DNA of 64,000 bases, taken from NCBI GenBank assembly GCA_964498525.1, contig CAZCGU010000001.1, positions 186,001 to 250,000 of the forward strand, in the 5' to 3' direction. Position 1 is the first letter of the stretch. Every line of letters starts with the position of its first letter. Under the pieces are notes generated by a model. It made no database searches. It saw only the letters and a list, made by a program, of their open reading frames with translations, and was not told where the DNA came from. Shown piece after piece: positions 1-9,032 of the stretch. The position numbers and the translations under genes are program-made. Source of the DNA: DTU098 sp964498525. Lineage in GTDB: Bacteria; Bacillota; Desulfotomaculia; Desulfotomaculales; Pelotomaculaceae.

Positions 1-57
1 CAACTTATCCCGCCTTTCCCGGGAAATTTAATTAATGGAGAAAGGAACGGTTAACCC

Positions 58-1200
58 ATAGGCAAGCTCAACAAAGTCCTGATTTTATCCGTATCCGTCG
101 GCGCCGGACACATGCGTTCCGCAGAGGCGCTGAAAAAAGCAGCGGGGGTCCTTTACCCGGAAGCAGAAATCATTATTTTGGATACCTTCCGCTACACCAA
201 CCCTTTCCTGGAAAGGGCCCTGCTCAGCACCTACCTGGGGATCCTGAAGATGTCCCCTTCTTTTTATGGTTACCTTTACCGCCGGACCGAGCACGGAAAT
301 GCCCTGTCCAGCCGCGGCAAACTCAGATTCGCCAGGCTGATTAACACCCTGGCGGCATCCAAACTTGCTGCTTATATTGAAAAAATGAAACCACAAATTA
401 TTGTCTGCACCCACCCCTTTCCCCTGGGGATTACAGTGGAAATGAAAAAAAGGGGGGAGTTCAAGGGGGCGCTTTTCGCCGTTATTACTGATTTCACCAT
501 TCATTCCTTCTGGGTCTTTCCCGAAGTCGACTTTTATATCGTCGGCTCGGAACACCTCGTTGACCAATGTGAAGAATCCGGGATCGAAAAAGAGCGCATA
601 CTTTCCACGGGAATACCCATTGACCCCGCCTTCGGGGGGCATTACGAAAAAGGCGCCTTACGTGAACGCCTGGGGCTTAAGCCCGGACTTGCGACAATAC
701 TGATCATGGGCGGTGGTCTGGGAATGGGCCCTCTCCTGGCGACAGTCCAAACACTGGGTAACCAGCTGACTGACAGTCAAATCCTGGTTGTTGCCGGAAC
801 CAACAAAACCCTGTTTAAAAAACTGGGCCGGATCATACCCGGGCTTTCCTGTAAAATAAGGACTTTCCGTTTTGTCGATAATATGCACGAGCTAATGCAA
901 GCTTCCGATCTCATGGTAGGTAAAGCCGGCGGACTTACCTGCGCGGAAGCGCTTGCCACGGGTCTGCCCCAATTTATCGTAGAACCCTTGCCCGGTCACG
1001 AAGAAAGAAATACCGATTTTATAACAGTTTTGGGAGCAGGGTACAGGGTAAAGGAAAAAGACCTGGCCATGAGGATAAGGAACTGCCTGTTTAATCCAGG
1101 GGAAATGGCGGGGGTGACCCGGACTGCTTTGCTTTTGGGCAAACCTGAGGCTGCTTGCAGCGCTGTCAGATTTATGGCTAAAACCTTATCCGGCAAATAA
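58..1200 (+). CDS. MGDG synthase/UgtP-type processive glycosyltransferase (ATA start)
   Basis: The protein resembles the GT28 MGDG-synthase/UgtP family, which transfers glucose or galactose from a UDP-sugar to diacylglycerol at the cytoplasmic membrane. The N-terminus has the family motif SVSVGAGHMRSAEAL. The C-terminal nucleotide-sugar half has MGGGLGMGPL and GKAGGLTCAEALATGLP. Length is about 380 residues, normal for the family. The first in-frame ATG (112) falls inside the conserved GAGHM motif, so it is not the start. Reading upstream gives IGKLNKVLILSVSVGAGH back to ATA at 58, which sits 11 bases after GGAGAAAGGA (37-46), with a stop codon just before at 52. No ATG, GTG or TTG is available there. 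It stands alone upstream of the rimP operon. Family call is firm; acceptor and sugar are not determinable. Confidence 0.8.
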   Translation: MGKLNKVLILSVSVGAGHMRSAEALKKAAGVLYPEAEIIILDTFRYTNPFLERALLSTYLGILKMSPSFYGYLYRRTEHGNALSSRGKLRFARLINTLAASKLAAYIEKMKPQIIVCTHPFPLGITVEMKKRGEFKGALFAVITDFTIHSFWVFPEVDFYIVGSEHLVDQCEESGIEKERILSTGIPIDPAFGGHYEKGALRERLGLKPGLATILIMGGGLGMGPLLATVQTLGNQLTDSQILVVAGTNKTLFKKLGRIIPGLSCKIRTFRFVDNMHELMQASDLMVGKAGGLTCAEALATGLPQFIVEPLPGHEERNTDFITVLGAGYRVKEKDLAMRIRNCLFNPGEMAGVTRTALLLGKPEAACSAVRFMAKTLSGK

Positions 1201-1407
1201 CCCGTTACCCGACGACGTTAAGGAAGAACCCTGGACCTGTTTAACGAAAAGACCTCTTTTCCTGCCCCTGGGGAAAAATGAAAACAAAACAGCAACGGCG
1301 CTGCCTTTTTCAGCCAACAATTAATATCCCTTGCAGATAATTTCTAAACTGGGCGGTAATTTCCGGAGGGGGCCACTTAAACCAGCGTATTTGCCCTAAT
1401 ATTGCCC

Positions 1408-1436
1408 TTGTCAACAATATTCTTCTGTGATATACT
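1408..1436 (+). promoter_or_regulatory. Sigma-A promoter of the rimP-nusA-infB operon
   Basis: TTGTCA (1408-1413) and TATACT (1431-1436) are separated by 17 bases, and TGA directly before the -10 makes an extended -10. The predicted transcript start is near 1443, leaving a leader of about 137 bases before rimP. The rest of the 1201-1579 gap shows no gene or terminator that I can support. Confidence 0.75.
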
Positions 1437-1579
1437 AGTTCTGGTCTGCAGCTAGGGGGAGTTTTTTCGATTCCAAGGAGTGGGTAATGCCCACTCTTTC
1501 GTCTTATCATGGATACAAATGTCTTTTTAAAGCAAAGCTAATGCTATATAATTTGATTTTTAAACGGAGGTTACCCTGG

Positions 1580-2044
1580 ATGTCCAGAAGGAAAACCACG
1601 GAAGTAGTGAAGGAATTAGTTCTGCCGGTTGTCCAGGAAGCCGGCCTTGAACTGGTTGATCTTGAGTTTACGAAAGAAGGCGGCCACTGGTACCTTCGTA
1701 TCTTTATTGATAAGCCCGGTGGTGTCGGAATTGAGGACTGCCGGTATGTTTCCTTAAAAATAGATAAGCTCCTGGATGAAAAGGACCCCATACCCCAGGC
1801 TTATTCCCTCGAAGTGTCATCACCGGGTATTGAAAGACCTTTGAAAAAACCGGATGATTATAACCGCTATATAGGACGGATGGCAACCATCACAACCTAT
1901 CAGCCCGTTAACGGCAAAAAGAAGTTTTCGGGCCGGTTGGCTGGTCTTCAGGCCGGCAACGTGGTTTTAGACACGGGCGGGTCCGGGCAAATGCTCATTC
2001 CCATGGCACAGGTTGCCCTGGCGCAACTGGAAGTGGAATTTTAG
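1580..2044 (+). CDS. rimP: Ribosome maturation factor RimP
   Basis: RimP (YlxS/DUF150) assists 30S subunit assembly in the cytoplasm. The protein has the expected 154 residues, with the N-terminal alpha/beta domain motif LELVDLEFTKEGG, the central VSLKIDKLLDEKDPIP, and the highly typical YSLEVSSPGIERPLK before the C-terminal SH3-like domain. The frame is open back to 1487, but ATG 1580 is chosen because CGGAGG lies at 1565-1570 and MSRRKTTEVV matches family starts. It is first gene of the operon and lies 27 bases before nusA, the usual Gram-positive order. Confidence 0.95.
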   Translation: MSRRKTTEVVKELVLPVVQEAGLELVDLEFTKEGGHWYLRIFIDKPGGVGIEDCRYVSLKIDKLLDEKDPIPQAYSLEVSSPGIERPLKKPDDYNRYIGRMATITTYQPVNGKKKFSGRLAGLQAGNVVLDTGGSGQMLIPMAQVALAQLEVEF

Positions 2045-2071
2045 TGTAATTCTATTGTTCAGGGAGGAAGA

Positions 2072-3157
2072 ATGATGAATACCGAATTTTTGGAAGCCCT
2101 CAGGGATCTGGAAAAGGAGAAGGGCATTTCGGTAAACGTACTGCTGGAAGCTATTGAAGCAGCTTTGCTTTCAGCTTACAAACGCAACTTTGGCTCGCTG
2201 CAAAACGCCCGGGTTCACATCGACCGGGATACCGGTGACTTTAAGGTTTTCACCCAGTTAACTGTCAGTGAGCAAGTAGAGGACCCCCGCCAGGAGATTA
2301 CGGTGGAAGAAGCCCAAAATATTAATCCCAATTTCAATATGGGTGATATCGTGGAAAGCGAAGTTACCCCCAGAAATTTTGGCCGGATTGCCGCCCAAAC
2401 TGCTAAACAGGTCGTGGTTCAGCGGATCCGGGAAGCAGAAAGAAATATCATTTTTGAGGAATTTTCCAACCGCGAAGGGGATATTGTTACGGGGATCATT
2501 CAGAGAATAGAACAAAAGAACGTCTACATTGAATTGGGAAAAACTGAGGCAATTTTATCCCCTTCGGAACAGATGCCTGGTGAAGAATACCGGCAGGGGG
2601 AACGGTTGAAGACCTATATAATTGAGGTCAGAAAGACAACTAAAGGTCCGCAAATACTGGTGTCACGCACCCATCCAGGACTTTTAAAGCGTTTGTTCGA
2701 GCTCGAGGTACCCGAGCTTCATGAAGGCGTTGTGGAATTAAAGGGAACTGCCCGGGAAGCCGGCGCCCGCTCCAAAATCGCTGTTTATTCCAAAGATGAA
2801 AACGTGGACCCGGTGGGAGCCTGTGTGGGACCAAAGGGTATGAGGGTTCAAAATATTGTCAATGAACTAAATGGAGAGAAAATCGATATTATTAAGTGGA
2901 ACCCTGATCCCTCAAAATTTGTGGCCAGTTCCTTAAGCCCGTCCAAAGTCGTGGCAGTTGAAATTTGGGAAGAAGAAAAAGTTGCCAGGGTCATCGTGCC
3001 CGATTATCAACTTTCCCTGGCTATTGGCAAGGAGGGGCAAAATGCGCGTCTGGCGGCCAAATTAACCGGGTGGAAAATAGATATTAAGAGTGAATCGCAG
3101 ATGAGGGAAATATATCCTGATGAATATAGCGAGCTTTTTGAGGATGGGTACGAATAG
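2072..3157 (+). CDS. nusA: Transcription termination/antitermination factor NusA
   Basis: NusA binds RNA polymerase and nascent RNA and controls pausing and intrinsic termination. The 361-residue length fits Gram-positive NusA, which lacks the proteobacterial C-terminal acidic repeats. The N-terminal polymerase-binding domain covers about 1-130, the S1 domain about 135-200 (GDIVTGIIQRIEQKNVYIEL), KH1 carries GPKG at 253-256, and KH2 carries GKEG at 319-322. A GGGAGGAAG ribosome binding site precedes two tandem ATGs (2072 and 2075); either could be used. It sits between rimP and rnpM as in Bacillus. Confidence 0.97.
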   Translation: MMNTEFLEALRDLEKEKGISVNVLLEAIEAALLSAYKRNFGSLQNARVHIDRDTGDFKVFTQLTVSEQVEDPRQEITVEEAQNINPNFNMGDIVESEVTPRNFGRIAAQTAKQVVVQRIREAERNIIFEEFSNREGDIVTGIIQRIEQKNVYIELGKTEAILSPSEQMPGEEYRQGERLKTYIIEVRKTTKGPQILVSRTHPGLLKRLFELEVPELHEGVVELKGTAREAGARSKIAVYSKDENVDPVGACVGPKGMRVQNIVNELNGEKIDIIKWNPDPSKFVASSLSPSKVVAVEIWEEEKVARVIVPDYQLSLAIGKEGQNARLAAKLTGWKIDIKSESQMREIYPDEYSELFEDGYE

Positions 3158-3168
3158 GAGGTTGTCCG

Positions 3169-3438
3169 ATGCCCAGGATAAAAAAGATTCCCCAGCGGAT
3201 GTGTGTCGGATGCCAGCAAATGAAACCCAAAAAGCTTTTAATCCGAGTTGTACGGACACCGGATGAGACCATTGAAATCGACTCCACCGGCAAACGTTCC
3301 GGACGCGGAGCCTATATCTGTCCTGATCCTGATTGTCTTAATAAGGCCATAAAGGGAAAACGTCTGGAGAAGGCATTACAACGTGTGATCACCCAGGAAG
3401 TACTGGACACACTGAAACAGAGACTGGTAAAAAGTTAA
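3169..3438 (+). CDS. rnpM: RNase P modulator RnpM (YlxR)
   Basis: This is the small basic YlxR protein, renamed RnpM after it was shown to bind and modulate RNase P RNA in Bacillus. It has 89 residues. Diagnostic motifs are RMCVGCQQMKPKKLLIRVVR near the start, the GRGAYIC turn, and CPDPDC, giving two Cys pairs that may hold the fold together. It begins 11 bases after nusA and ends 2 bases before the next gene, so translation is probably coupled. The location between nusA and the L7Ae-like gene is the standard one. Confidence 0.92.
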   Translation: MPRIKKIPQRMCVGCQQMKPKKLLIRVVRTPDETIEIDSTGKRSGRGAYICPDPDCLNKAIKGKRLEKALQRVITQEVLDTLKQRLVKS

Positions 3439-3440
3439 CT

Positions 3441-3749
3441 ATGGAAAAGATACTTGGTTTGGGACAGCGCGCCGGCAAACTTATATCCGGGGACCTAGCG
3501 GTAAAGAGCGCATTAAAAAGAGGTAAAGCCAAGCTCCTGCTTATCGCGGTTGACGCCGCCGGACGCACCCAAAGGGAGTTAAAGGAGCTGGCCGTCGCAA
3601 AAAAAATACCCGCCTTAACTTACGGCACAAAAGAAGAACTGGGCAGACTAATTGGAAAATCACCGCGTTCAGCGGTGGCTTTCACAGATGAAAAAATGGT
3701 CTGTTACATTAAAGGCAAATGGAAAGGGGAGAGGCCGACCGGACATTGA
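3441..3749 (+). CDS. L7Ae/L30e-family RNA-binding protein (YlxQ-like)
   Basis: A 102-residue L7Ae/L30e/S12e/Gadd45-fold protein, the family that recognises kink-turn RNA. The N-terminal signature ILGLGQRAGKLISGDLAVK is typical of the YlxQ branch encoded between ylxR and infB in Firmicutes. The core AKLLLIAVDAAGRTQRE and the later IPALTYGTKEELGRLIGK cover the RNA-binding loop region. It starts 2 bases after the rnpM stop and lies 21 bases before infB. A role in ribosome or RNase P function is inferred from family and context only. Confidence 0.9.
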   Translation: MEKILGLGQRAGKLISGDLAVKSALKRGKAKLLLIAVDAAGRTQRELKELAVAKKIPALTYGTKEELGRLIGKSPRSAVAFTDEKMVCYIKGKWKGERPTGH

Positions 3750-3770
3750 CATAATCTTGGAGGTGTTTAT

Positions 3771-6716
3771 ATGGTCAAAAAACGCGTACATGAACTTGCC
3801 AAAGAACTTAACATAGAAAGCAGAGATATTATCAGCCAATTGAACCAAATGGGCATAAACGTAAAATCGCACATGAGTACGCTGGAGGACAGCGAAGTAC
3901 AAAGCCTGGTACGGCATTATGAAAAAAGCACTTCGACCGGGGAGAAATTGAGTTCTGTCAAATCGCAGCCTGCTGTTACGCCAAAACAAGCGGCTACACC
4001 GGCAACGCTCACGGATCCCAAAGGGGAAACTTCTCCCGGGGTAAAGGAACCAGTTTCGGGGAAAACAAAAAAAACTGAAAAAGGTAAGGGCACACAGTCC
4101 GGGGCTAAAAGAGAATACCATGGAACAAGGACTGACCACTACAAGGGTCCCGGTTTGGTCGACCGGGTACCCTCGCGGCCACCGGACAGGCGTTTTCAAG
4201 AAAAACCCAAACAACCTGAAAAATCCGCGAGGCCCTGGGGCCAACCCCGTGGCGCCGAGCAAAAATCAAAAGCCAAACCACCTGGCAGCGTGGGGGAACA
4301 CACGACCCTGGACAAACCCCGGACCGAACGTCTACCCCAGGCGCGGCGGGAAACTGAAGCCAAACCGTCTTTTAAAGAAATAGTCGGTCAGGACCGCACG
4401 TCTCAAGGAAAACCGGATGAGGGGCGACAGCACCAGGAACGTGCGACCCAGGGCAGGTCCCCAAAATCAACCGTTGCTACGGGAACTGCCCAGCGCTACC
4501 CGCGTCCGGATAGGGGCGCCAGCCCCAGGCCCCAGGAGCAGCGCCAGGGGGGACCAGCCAAACAAGTCGCTGTACCAAGGGAAGGTACCCCCTCTGCTTT
4601 AAAACCTTCCAGAATGGGAGAACGCGCCCCGGGATCAGCCACCGGTGAAAAAATGAGGCCCCTGGAACGCAGGGCTTCGGATGCCCCGGGCCAGACTGCA
4701 AAACCACGGGCTGCTCAGGTTGCCTTAAAACCGCATCAGGATGATAAGGCCAGACCGGTTGACAAGACCAAAACCACAGCCACCAAAACACTGAAACCCG
4801 GCGCCCAAAGGCCGGCTCCCAAGGGCGGCCGCAGCGAAAAGCGCGGCGCTATTGCCGCTCACGCCGAGGGAAGATTGAGGTCAAAAGCAAGCCAGGGACG
4901 TAAAAAAGGAACTTCCAGATCCCAGGCAAGCTTCCAAAAACCAGCTCAACCTATTGAGAAAAAGCCCATCGTCCTCGGCGTGGGCACAACCGTCCAGGAA
5001 CTGGCTTTAAAAATGCATAGAAGTCCGGCGGAACTTATTAAAAAGTTAATGCAGCTGGGTGTGATGGCCACAATCAACCAGGAAATCGATAATGACACCG
5101 CCACAATTCTGGCAGGTGAATTCGGTTACGAGGTTGAAATTAAGCTGCCGGTGGACATCGAAGCGGTGCTGATGCAAGAGCCGGAGGAAGAACCGGCGCA
5201 GCTTCAACCGAGACCCTGTGTGGTCACTGTAATGGGGCACGTGGATCATGGCAAAACGTCCCTGTTGGACGCTATCCGGGAAACGAACGTCATCGCAACC
5301 GAAGCAGGGGGGATAACCCAGCATATCGGCGCCTACCAAGTGGAACATACCGGCAGGAAGATTACTTTTGTGGATACACCGGGCCATGAAGCCTTCACAG
5401 CGATGCGTGCCCGGGGGGCACAAGTTACCGACATTGCCATCCTGGTGGTAGCGGCAGATGACGGGGTTATGCCCCAGACGGTGGAGGCCATTAACCACGC
5501 CAAGGAAGCAAATGTTCCCATCATAGTAGCAATTAATAAAACTGATAAACCCGGTGCAAACGCGGAAAGGGTCAAACAGGAGCTCACCGAACACAACCTT
5601 GTTCCCGAAGAGTGGGGTGGTGAAACCATCTGTGCCAATGTTTCCGCTTTAAAAAGGGAAGGTCTGAAAGAGCTTCTGGAAATGATCCTGCTTTTGGCCG
5701 AAGTTAGTGAATTCAAGGCGAATCCGAACCGCCCGGCCAGGGGTACGGTCATTGAGGCTGAACTGGATAAAGGGCGGGGCCCTGTCGCCTCGGTCCTGGT
5801 GCAAAACGGAACCCTTAACGTAGGGGATATGATTATGGCCGGACCGGCTTTCGGAAGGGTCCGGGCCATGATGGACGATAAAGGGCAGCGCGTAAAAAAA
5901 GCAGGACCTTCAACCCCGGTGGAAGTGCTTGGATTTTCCGAAGTTCCGCAGGCGGGGGATACTTTTATCGTCGTGGAAGATGAAAAACTAGCCCGGCATA
6001 TTGCCGCCAGGAGACAAACGAAGAAGCGAGAAGACGAACTGAAAACTAACACCCGGGTCTCTCTGGAAGACCTGTTTAAGCATATCAAAGAAGGACAGAT
6101 TAAAGAACTGGGGATTATCGTCAAGGCAGATGTGCAGGGTTCAGTTGAAGCCTTGCGCCAATCCCTGGAAAGATTGAATACAGGAGAGGTTAAAGTCAAT
6201 ATTATTCATGGTGGCGTAGGTGCCATTACAGAAACCGATATCATGCTGGCCTCCGCTTCCAATGCCATTATTCTTGGCTTTAACGTGCGACCGGATGTAA
6301 ACGCCAGGAAAGCCGCTGAGAATGAGAAGGTTGATGTACGGCTTTACCGGGTTATCTACGATGCAATTGAAGACGTCAAGGCAGCCATGAGCGGCCTTTT
6401 GGATCCCGAATACCGCGAGGTTACCCTGGGTCGGGCTGAAATACGCAAAATTTTTAAGGCATCGAGGATTGGAACCATTGCCGGCTGCTATGTTGTGGAA
6501 GGAAAAATTGAAAGGGATGCCGGGGTCCGCGTGGTGCGTGACGGTATAGTCGTACACGAAGGTAAACTGGATTCCCTGAAACGTTTTAAGGATGATGTCA
6601 AAGAAGTGGTTCAGGGGTACGAATGCGGCCTGGCACTGGAAAAATACAATGAAATCCAGGAAGGCGACATAATAGAGGTGTTTACCATCGAAGCAGTGAA
6701 ACGTGAATTATCCTGA
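3771..6716 (+). CDS. infB: Translation initiation factor IF-2
   Basis: IF-2 is the GTPase that brings initiator fMet-tRNA to the 30S subunit and promotes subunit joining. An IF2_N domain (1-55) is followed by an unusually long low-complexity linker (about 60-390) rich in Lys, Arg, Pro, Gln and Gly, then a second IF2_N segment (about 400-450). The G domain has GHVDHGKT at 489-496, the G3 region VDTPGHEAF and the G4 motif NKTDK. Domains II-IV fill the C-terminus. Length is 981 residues, toward the long end for the family because of the linker. AGGAGG-like GGAGGTG precedes the ATG. Confidence 0.97.
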   Translation: MVKKRVHELAKELNIESRDIISQLNQMGINVKSHMSTLEDSEVQSLVRHYEKSTSTGEKLSSVKSQPAVTPKQAATPATLTDPKGETSPGVKEPVSGKTKKTEKGKGTQSGAKREYHGTRTDHYKGPGLVDRVPSRPPDRRFQEKPKQPEKSARPWGQPRGAEQKSKAKPPGSVGEHTTLDKPRTERLPQARRETEAKPSFKEIVGQDRTSQGKPDEGRQHQERATQGRSPKSTVATGTAQRYPRPDRGASPRPQEQRQGGPAKQVAVPREGTPSALKPSRMGERAPGSATGEKMRPLERRASDAPGQTAKPRAAQVALKPHQDDKARPVDKTKTTATKTLKPGAQRPAPKGGRSEKRGAIAAHAEGRLRSKASQGRKKGTSRSQASFQKPAQPIEKKPIVLGVGTTVQELALKMHRSPAELIKKLMQLGVMATINQEIDNDTATILAGEFGYEVEIKLPVDIEAVLMQEPEEEPAQLQPRPCVVTVMGHVDHGKTSLLDAIRETNVIATEAGGITQHIGAYQVEHTGRKITFVDTPGHEAFTAMRARGAQVTDIAILVVAADDGVMPQTVEAINHAKEANVPIIVAINKTDKPGANAERVKQELTEHNLVPEEWGGETICANVSALKREGLKELLEMILLLAEVSEFKANPNRPARGTVIEAELDKGRGPVASVLVQNGTLNVGDMIMAGPAFGRVRAMMDDKGQRVKKAGPSTPVEVLGFSEVPQAGDTFIVVEDEKLARHIAARRQTKKREDELKTNTRVSLEDLFKHIKEGQIKELGIIVKADVQGSVEALRQSLERLNTGEVKVNIIHGGVGAITETDIMLASASNAIILGFNVRPDVNARKAAENEKVDVRLYRVIYDAIEDVKAAMSGLLDPEYREVTLGRAEIRKIFKASRIGTIAGCYVVEGKIERDAGVRVVRDGIVVHEGKLDSLKRFKDDVKEVVQGYECGLALEKYNEIQEGDIIEVFTIEAVKRELS

Positions 6717-6759
6717 CCAGTTATCCTGCCCATCGAACCCTAAAAGGTGGTGTTTGGTA

Positions 6760-7113
6760 ATGTCCTTCCGTCCTGAACGGTTGGCAGAAGCCATCAAAAA
6801 AGAGGTTTCAGACCTTTTAAGAGAAGGATTAAAAGACCCCAGGATTGGTTTTGTATCCATAACCTCTGTTGAAGTCTCCAGGGATTTGCGTTATGCTGCA
6901 ATCTTTGCCAGTGTTTACGGCAACCCGGACGAACAAAGAGCAACCATTGACGGTCTGCAAAACGCACAGGGCTATATCCGCAGTGAGCTGGGCAAGAGAA
7001 TCCGTCTGCGTCATACACCTGAAATCACCTTTAAGCTGGACGAGTCTATCGAACGCGGCTCAAGACTGCTGGCACTTATGGAAAAAATGAAGGATGACGG
7101 CGGAAATGAATAG
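6760..7113 (+). CDS. rbfA: Ribosome-binding factor RbfA
   Basis: RbfA is a KH-fold cold-shock protein needed for late maturation of the 16S 5' end. The 117-residue product has the family motifs ERLAEAIKKEVSDLLREGLKDPR, FVSITSVEVSRDL and LGKRIRLRHTPEITFKLDES. The frame extends to 6703, overlapping infB, but ATG 6760 preceded by AAGGTGG (6744-6750) gives the family-standard start MSFRPERLAEAI. The ylxP gene found between infB and rbfA in Bacillus is absent here. Confidence 0.95.
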   Translation: MSFRPERLAEAIKKEVSDLLREGLKDPRIGFVSITSVEVSRDLRYAAIFASVYGNPDEQRATIDGLQNAQGYIRSELGKRIRLRHTPEITFKLDESIERGSRLLALMEKMKDDGGNE

Positions 7114-8089
7114 CCTGGCGGATATTGGTGAAGCTGTTAAGAAATCGAACCGGGTTCTGTTATGTGGCCACGTCATGCCGGACGGCGACTGTTTGGGGTC
7201 GGTGCTTGCCCTGGGACTAACACTGGAAAAGATGGGTAAGAAGGTCACCATGGCCGGACCCGACCCCGTCCCCGAAACATACCATTTTTTGCCGGGGCTG
7301 GATCGCTTTTTTGCAGGTGACCCTCCCGAATATGAATACGATACTTTCGTCGTCCTGGATTGTTCTGTACCGGAAAGACTTGGTAAGGGATATCAGGACC
7401 TCCTGAAAAAAGACCTGACAGTGATCTATATTGATCACCACGAAGGATCCCAGCCTTTCGGTGACTACCGGTATACAGATACCAAAGCAGCGGCGGTGGG
7501 TGAGATTATCTTTGATCTCCTGAATGTGATGGGGACTGAGATAACAATAGAAGCTGCGGTTAATCTTTATACAGCCATTTGCACGGATACGGGTTCGTTT
7601 CAATATGACAATACGACACCCGGTACCCACCGCCGGGTAGCAATGCTCCTGGAAATGGGTGTACCGGCCACCCAAATCAACATTCATCTTTATGAAGAAA
7701 AGCCCCTGGCTGCTTTGCATATCCTTGGTGCGGCGCTTAACACCTTAACTACAAGCAACTGCGGCAGGGTATGCTGGATGACCATAACCCGGGAAATCCT
7801 GTGCAAAGCGGGGGCCCTTGATGAACATACGGATGGTCTGGTTAATTACGCCAGATCGATTAAAGGCGTCCAGGTGGGACTTCTTTTCCGTGAAATATCA
7901 GAAAATCACTTTAAGATCAGTTTCCGTTCCAAAAATTCCGTAGATGTAAACAAACTTGCCAACCTCTTTGGCGGGGGCGGTCACCCGCGGGCCGCAGGTT
8001 GCACCATAAAGGGCAACCTCAAAAACGTCCAGGAGCAAATCGTTCAAGCGGCTATTAAAGCCGCCTGGAGCGGGGGTACTGACCCTTGA
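7094..8089 (+). CDS. nrnA: DHH-family oligoribonuclease / pAp phosphatase NrnA
   Basis: NrnA degrades short oligoribonucleotides from the 5' or 3' end and dephosphorylates 3'-phosphoadenosine 5'-phosphate. The 331-residue protein carries the metal-binding motifs GHVMPDGDCLGS near the N-terminus, IDHHEGS (DHH) about a third of the way in, and the C-terminal DHHA1 motif GGGGHPRAAG. It overlaps rbfA by 20 bases. ATG 7106 is an alternative start with 8 bases of overlap; neither has a strong ribosome binding site, so translation is probably coupled. Placement between rbfA and truB is common in Clostridia. Confidence 0.92.
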   Translation: MTAEMNSLADIGEAVKKSNRVLLCGHVMPDGDCLGSVLALGLTLEKMGKKVTMAGPDPVPETYHFLPGLDRFFAGDPPEYEYDTFVVLDCSVPERLGKGYQDLLKKDLTVIYIDHHEGSQPFGDYRYTDTKAAAVGEIIFDLLNVMGTEITIEAAVNLYTAICTDTGSFQYDNTTPGTHRRVAMLLEMGVPATQINIHLYEEKPLAALHILGAALNTLTTSNCGRVCWMTITREILCKAGALDEHTDGLVNYARSIKGVQVGLLFREISENHFKISFRSKNSVDVNKLANLFGGGGHPRAAGCTIKGNLKNVQEQIVQAAIKAAWSGGTDP

Positions 8090-9009
8090 ATGGTATTATA
8101 AATGTCTTAAAGCCCCCCGGAATGACCTCCCACGATGTCATTGATTATATCCGCGGCACTTTCGGAATAAAAAAAGCCGGGCATACGGGCACCCTTGATC
8201 CCGGCGCGGCAGGTGTTCTGGTAGTCTGTCTGGGCTCTTCCACACGCCTGACCAGGTTTTTACATAATGACGATAAAGAATACCGGGCTGAAATAACTTT
8301 CGGACTGACGACATCCACCGGTGATTCTTTCGGAACGAAAATTGCCGCCGGGGATGCCCGGCAACTTACAGAAGATGAGCTGCGGGCCGCCCTGGGGCTG
8401 TTTACAGGAATCGTTTCCCAGGTGCCGCCAATGACTTCGGCGTTGAAGTGGCAGGGCCGGAAACTGTACGAACTGGCCCGGTCCGGCCGGGTCGTGGACC
8501 GCCCCGCCCGGACCATAACAGTGCATTCACTGGAATATATCTGGGGAACCGGGTGGGGCAGCCGGCGCCCGAAAGCTCTTCTACATATTACCTGCTCTAA
8601 AGGGACCTATATCCGGACCCTTTGTGAAGATTTGGGTCAGCACCTGGGCTGTGGCGCTTATATGTCTTTCCTGGTACGGGTACGCGCAGGTTCCTTTAAA
8701 ATTGAAAATTCTCATACCTTGGAAGATATAAAAACTGCGGTTTCGGAGGGAAGCATCAGTAACTTTATAACCCAAAACGCTGAAGCGCTGGCGGCATTTC
8801 CAGCCGTAACTGTAAAAAGCGGAGCGATCAAATCTGTTGCTTCCGGCTCAAAACTGTACCTGCCGGGGGTTGAGCATATGCCGGCCAGCCTGACAGAAGG
8901 CGCCATGGTCAGGCTTATGGGACCGGAGGGCCTCCTGGCAGTTGCGGAAACACTTGCAGATCCGGAATATCAGGCAAGATCTTATTTCAAACCAATTTGC
9001 GTATTGTAA
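8086..9009 (+). CDS. truB: tRNA pseudouridine-55 synthase TruB
   Basis: TruB makes pseudouridine 55 in the T-loop of tRNAs. The protein starts GIINVLKPPGMTSHDVIDYI and has the catalytic-Asp motif HTGTLDPGAAGVL, the KEYRAEITFG strand, and the TSTGDSFG and SALKWQGRKLYELAR motifs of the family. A C-terminal PUA-like domain follows (about 235-300). The start is TTG 8086, overlapping the nrnA stop as TTGA; no ATG is available in frame near it. Length 307 is normal. Confidence 0.94.
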   Translation: MNGIINVLKPPGMTSHDVIDYIRGTFGIKKAGHTGTLDPGAAGVLVVCLGSSTRLTRFLHNDDKEYRAEITFGLTTSTGDSFGTKIAAGDARQLTEDELRAALGLFTGIVSQVPPMTSALKWQGRKLYELARSGRVVDRPARTITVHSLEYIWGTGWGSRRPKALLHITCSKGTYIRTLCEDLGQHLGCGAYMSFLVRVRAGSFKIENSHTLEDIKTAVSEGSISNFITQNAEALAAFPAVTVKSGAIKSVASGSKLYLPGVEHMPASLTEGAMVRLMGPEGLLAVAETLADPEYQARSYFKPICVL

Positions 9010-9032
9010 GTCAAGTAGGAGGACGGTTCAAG

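Noticed and set aside
5333..6199. A 288-codon minus-strand Ser/Thr-rich frame opposite infB
   Set aside because: Low-complexity antisense composition produced by the infB codon pattern.
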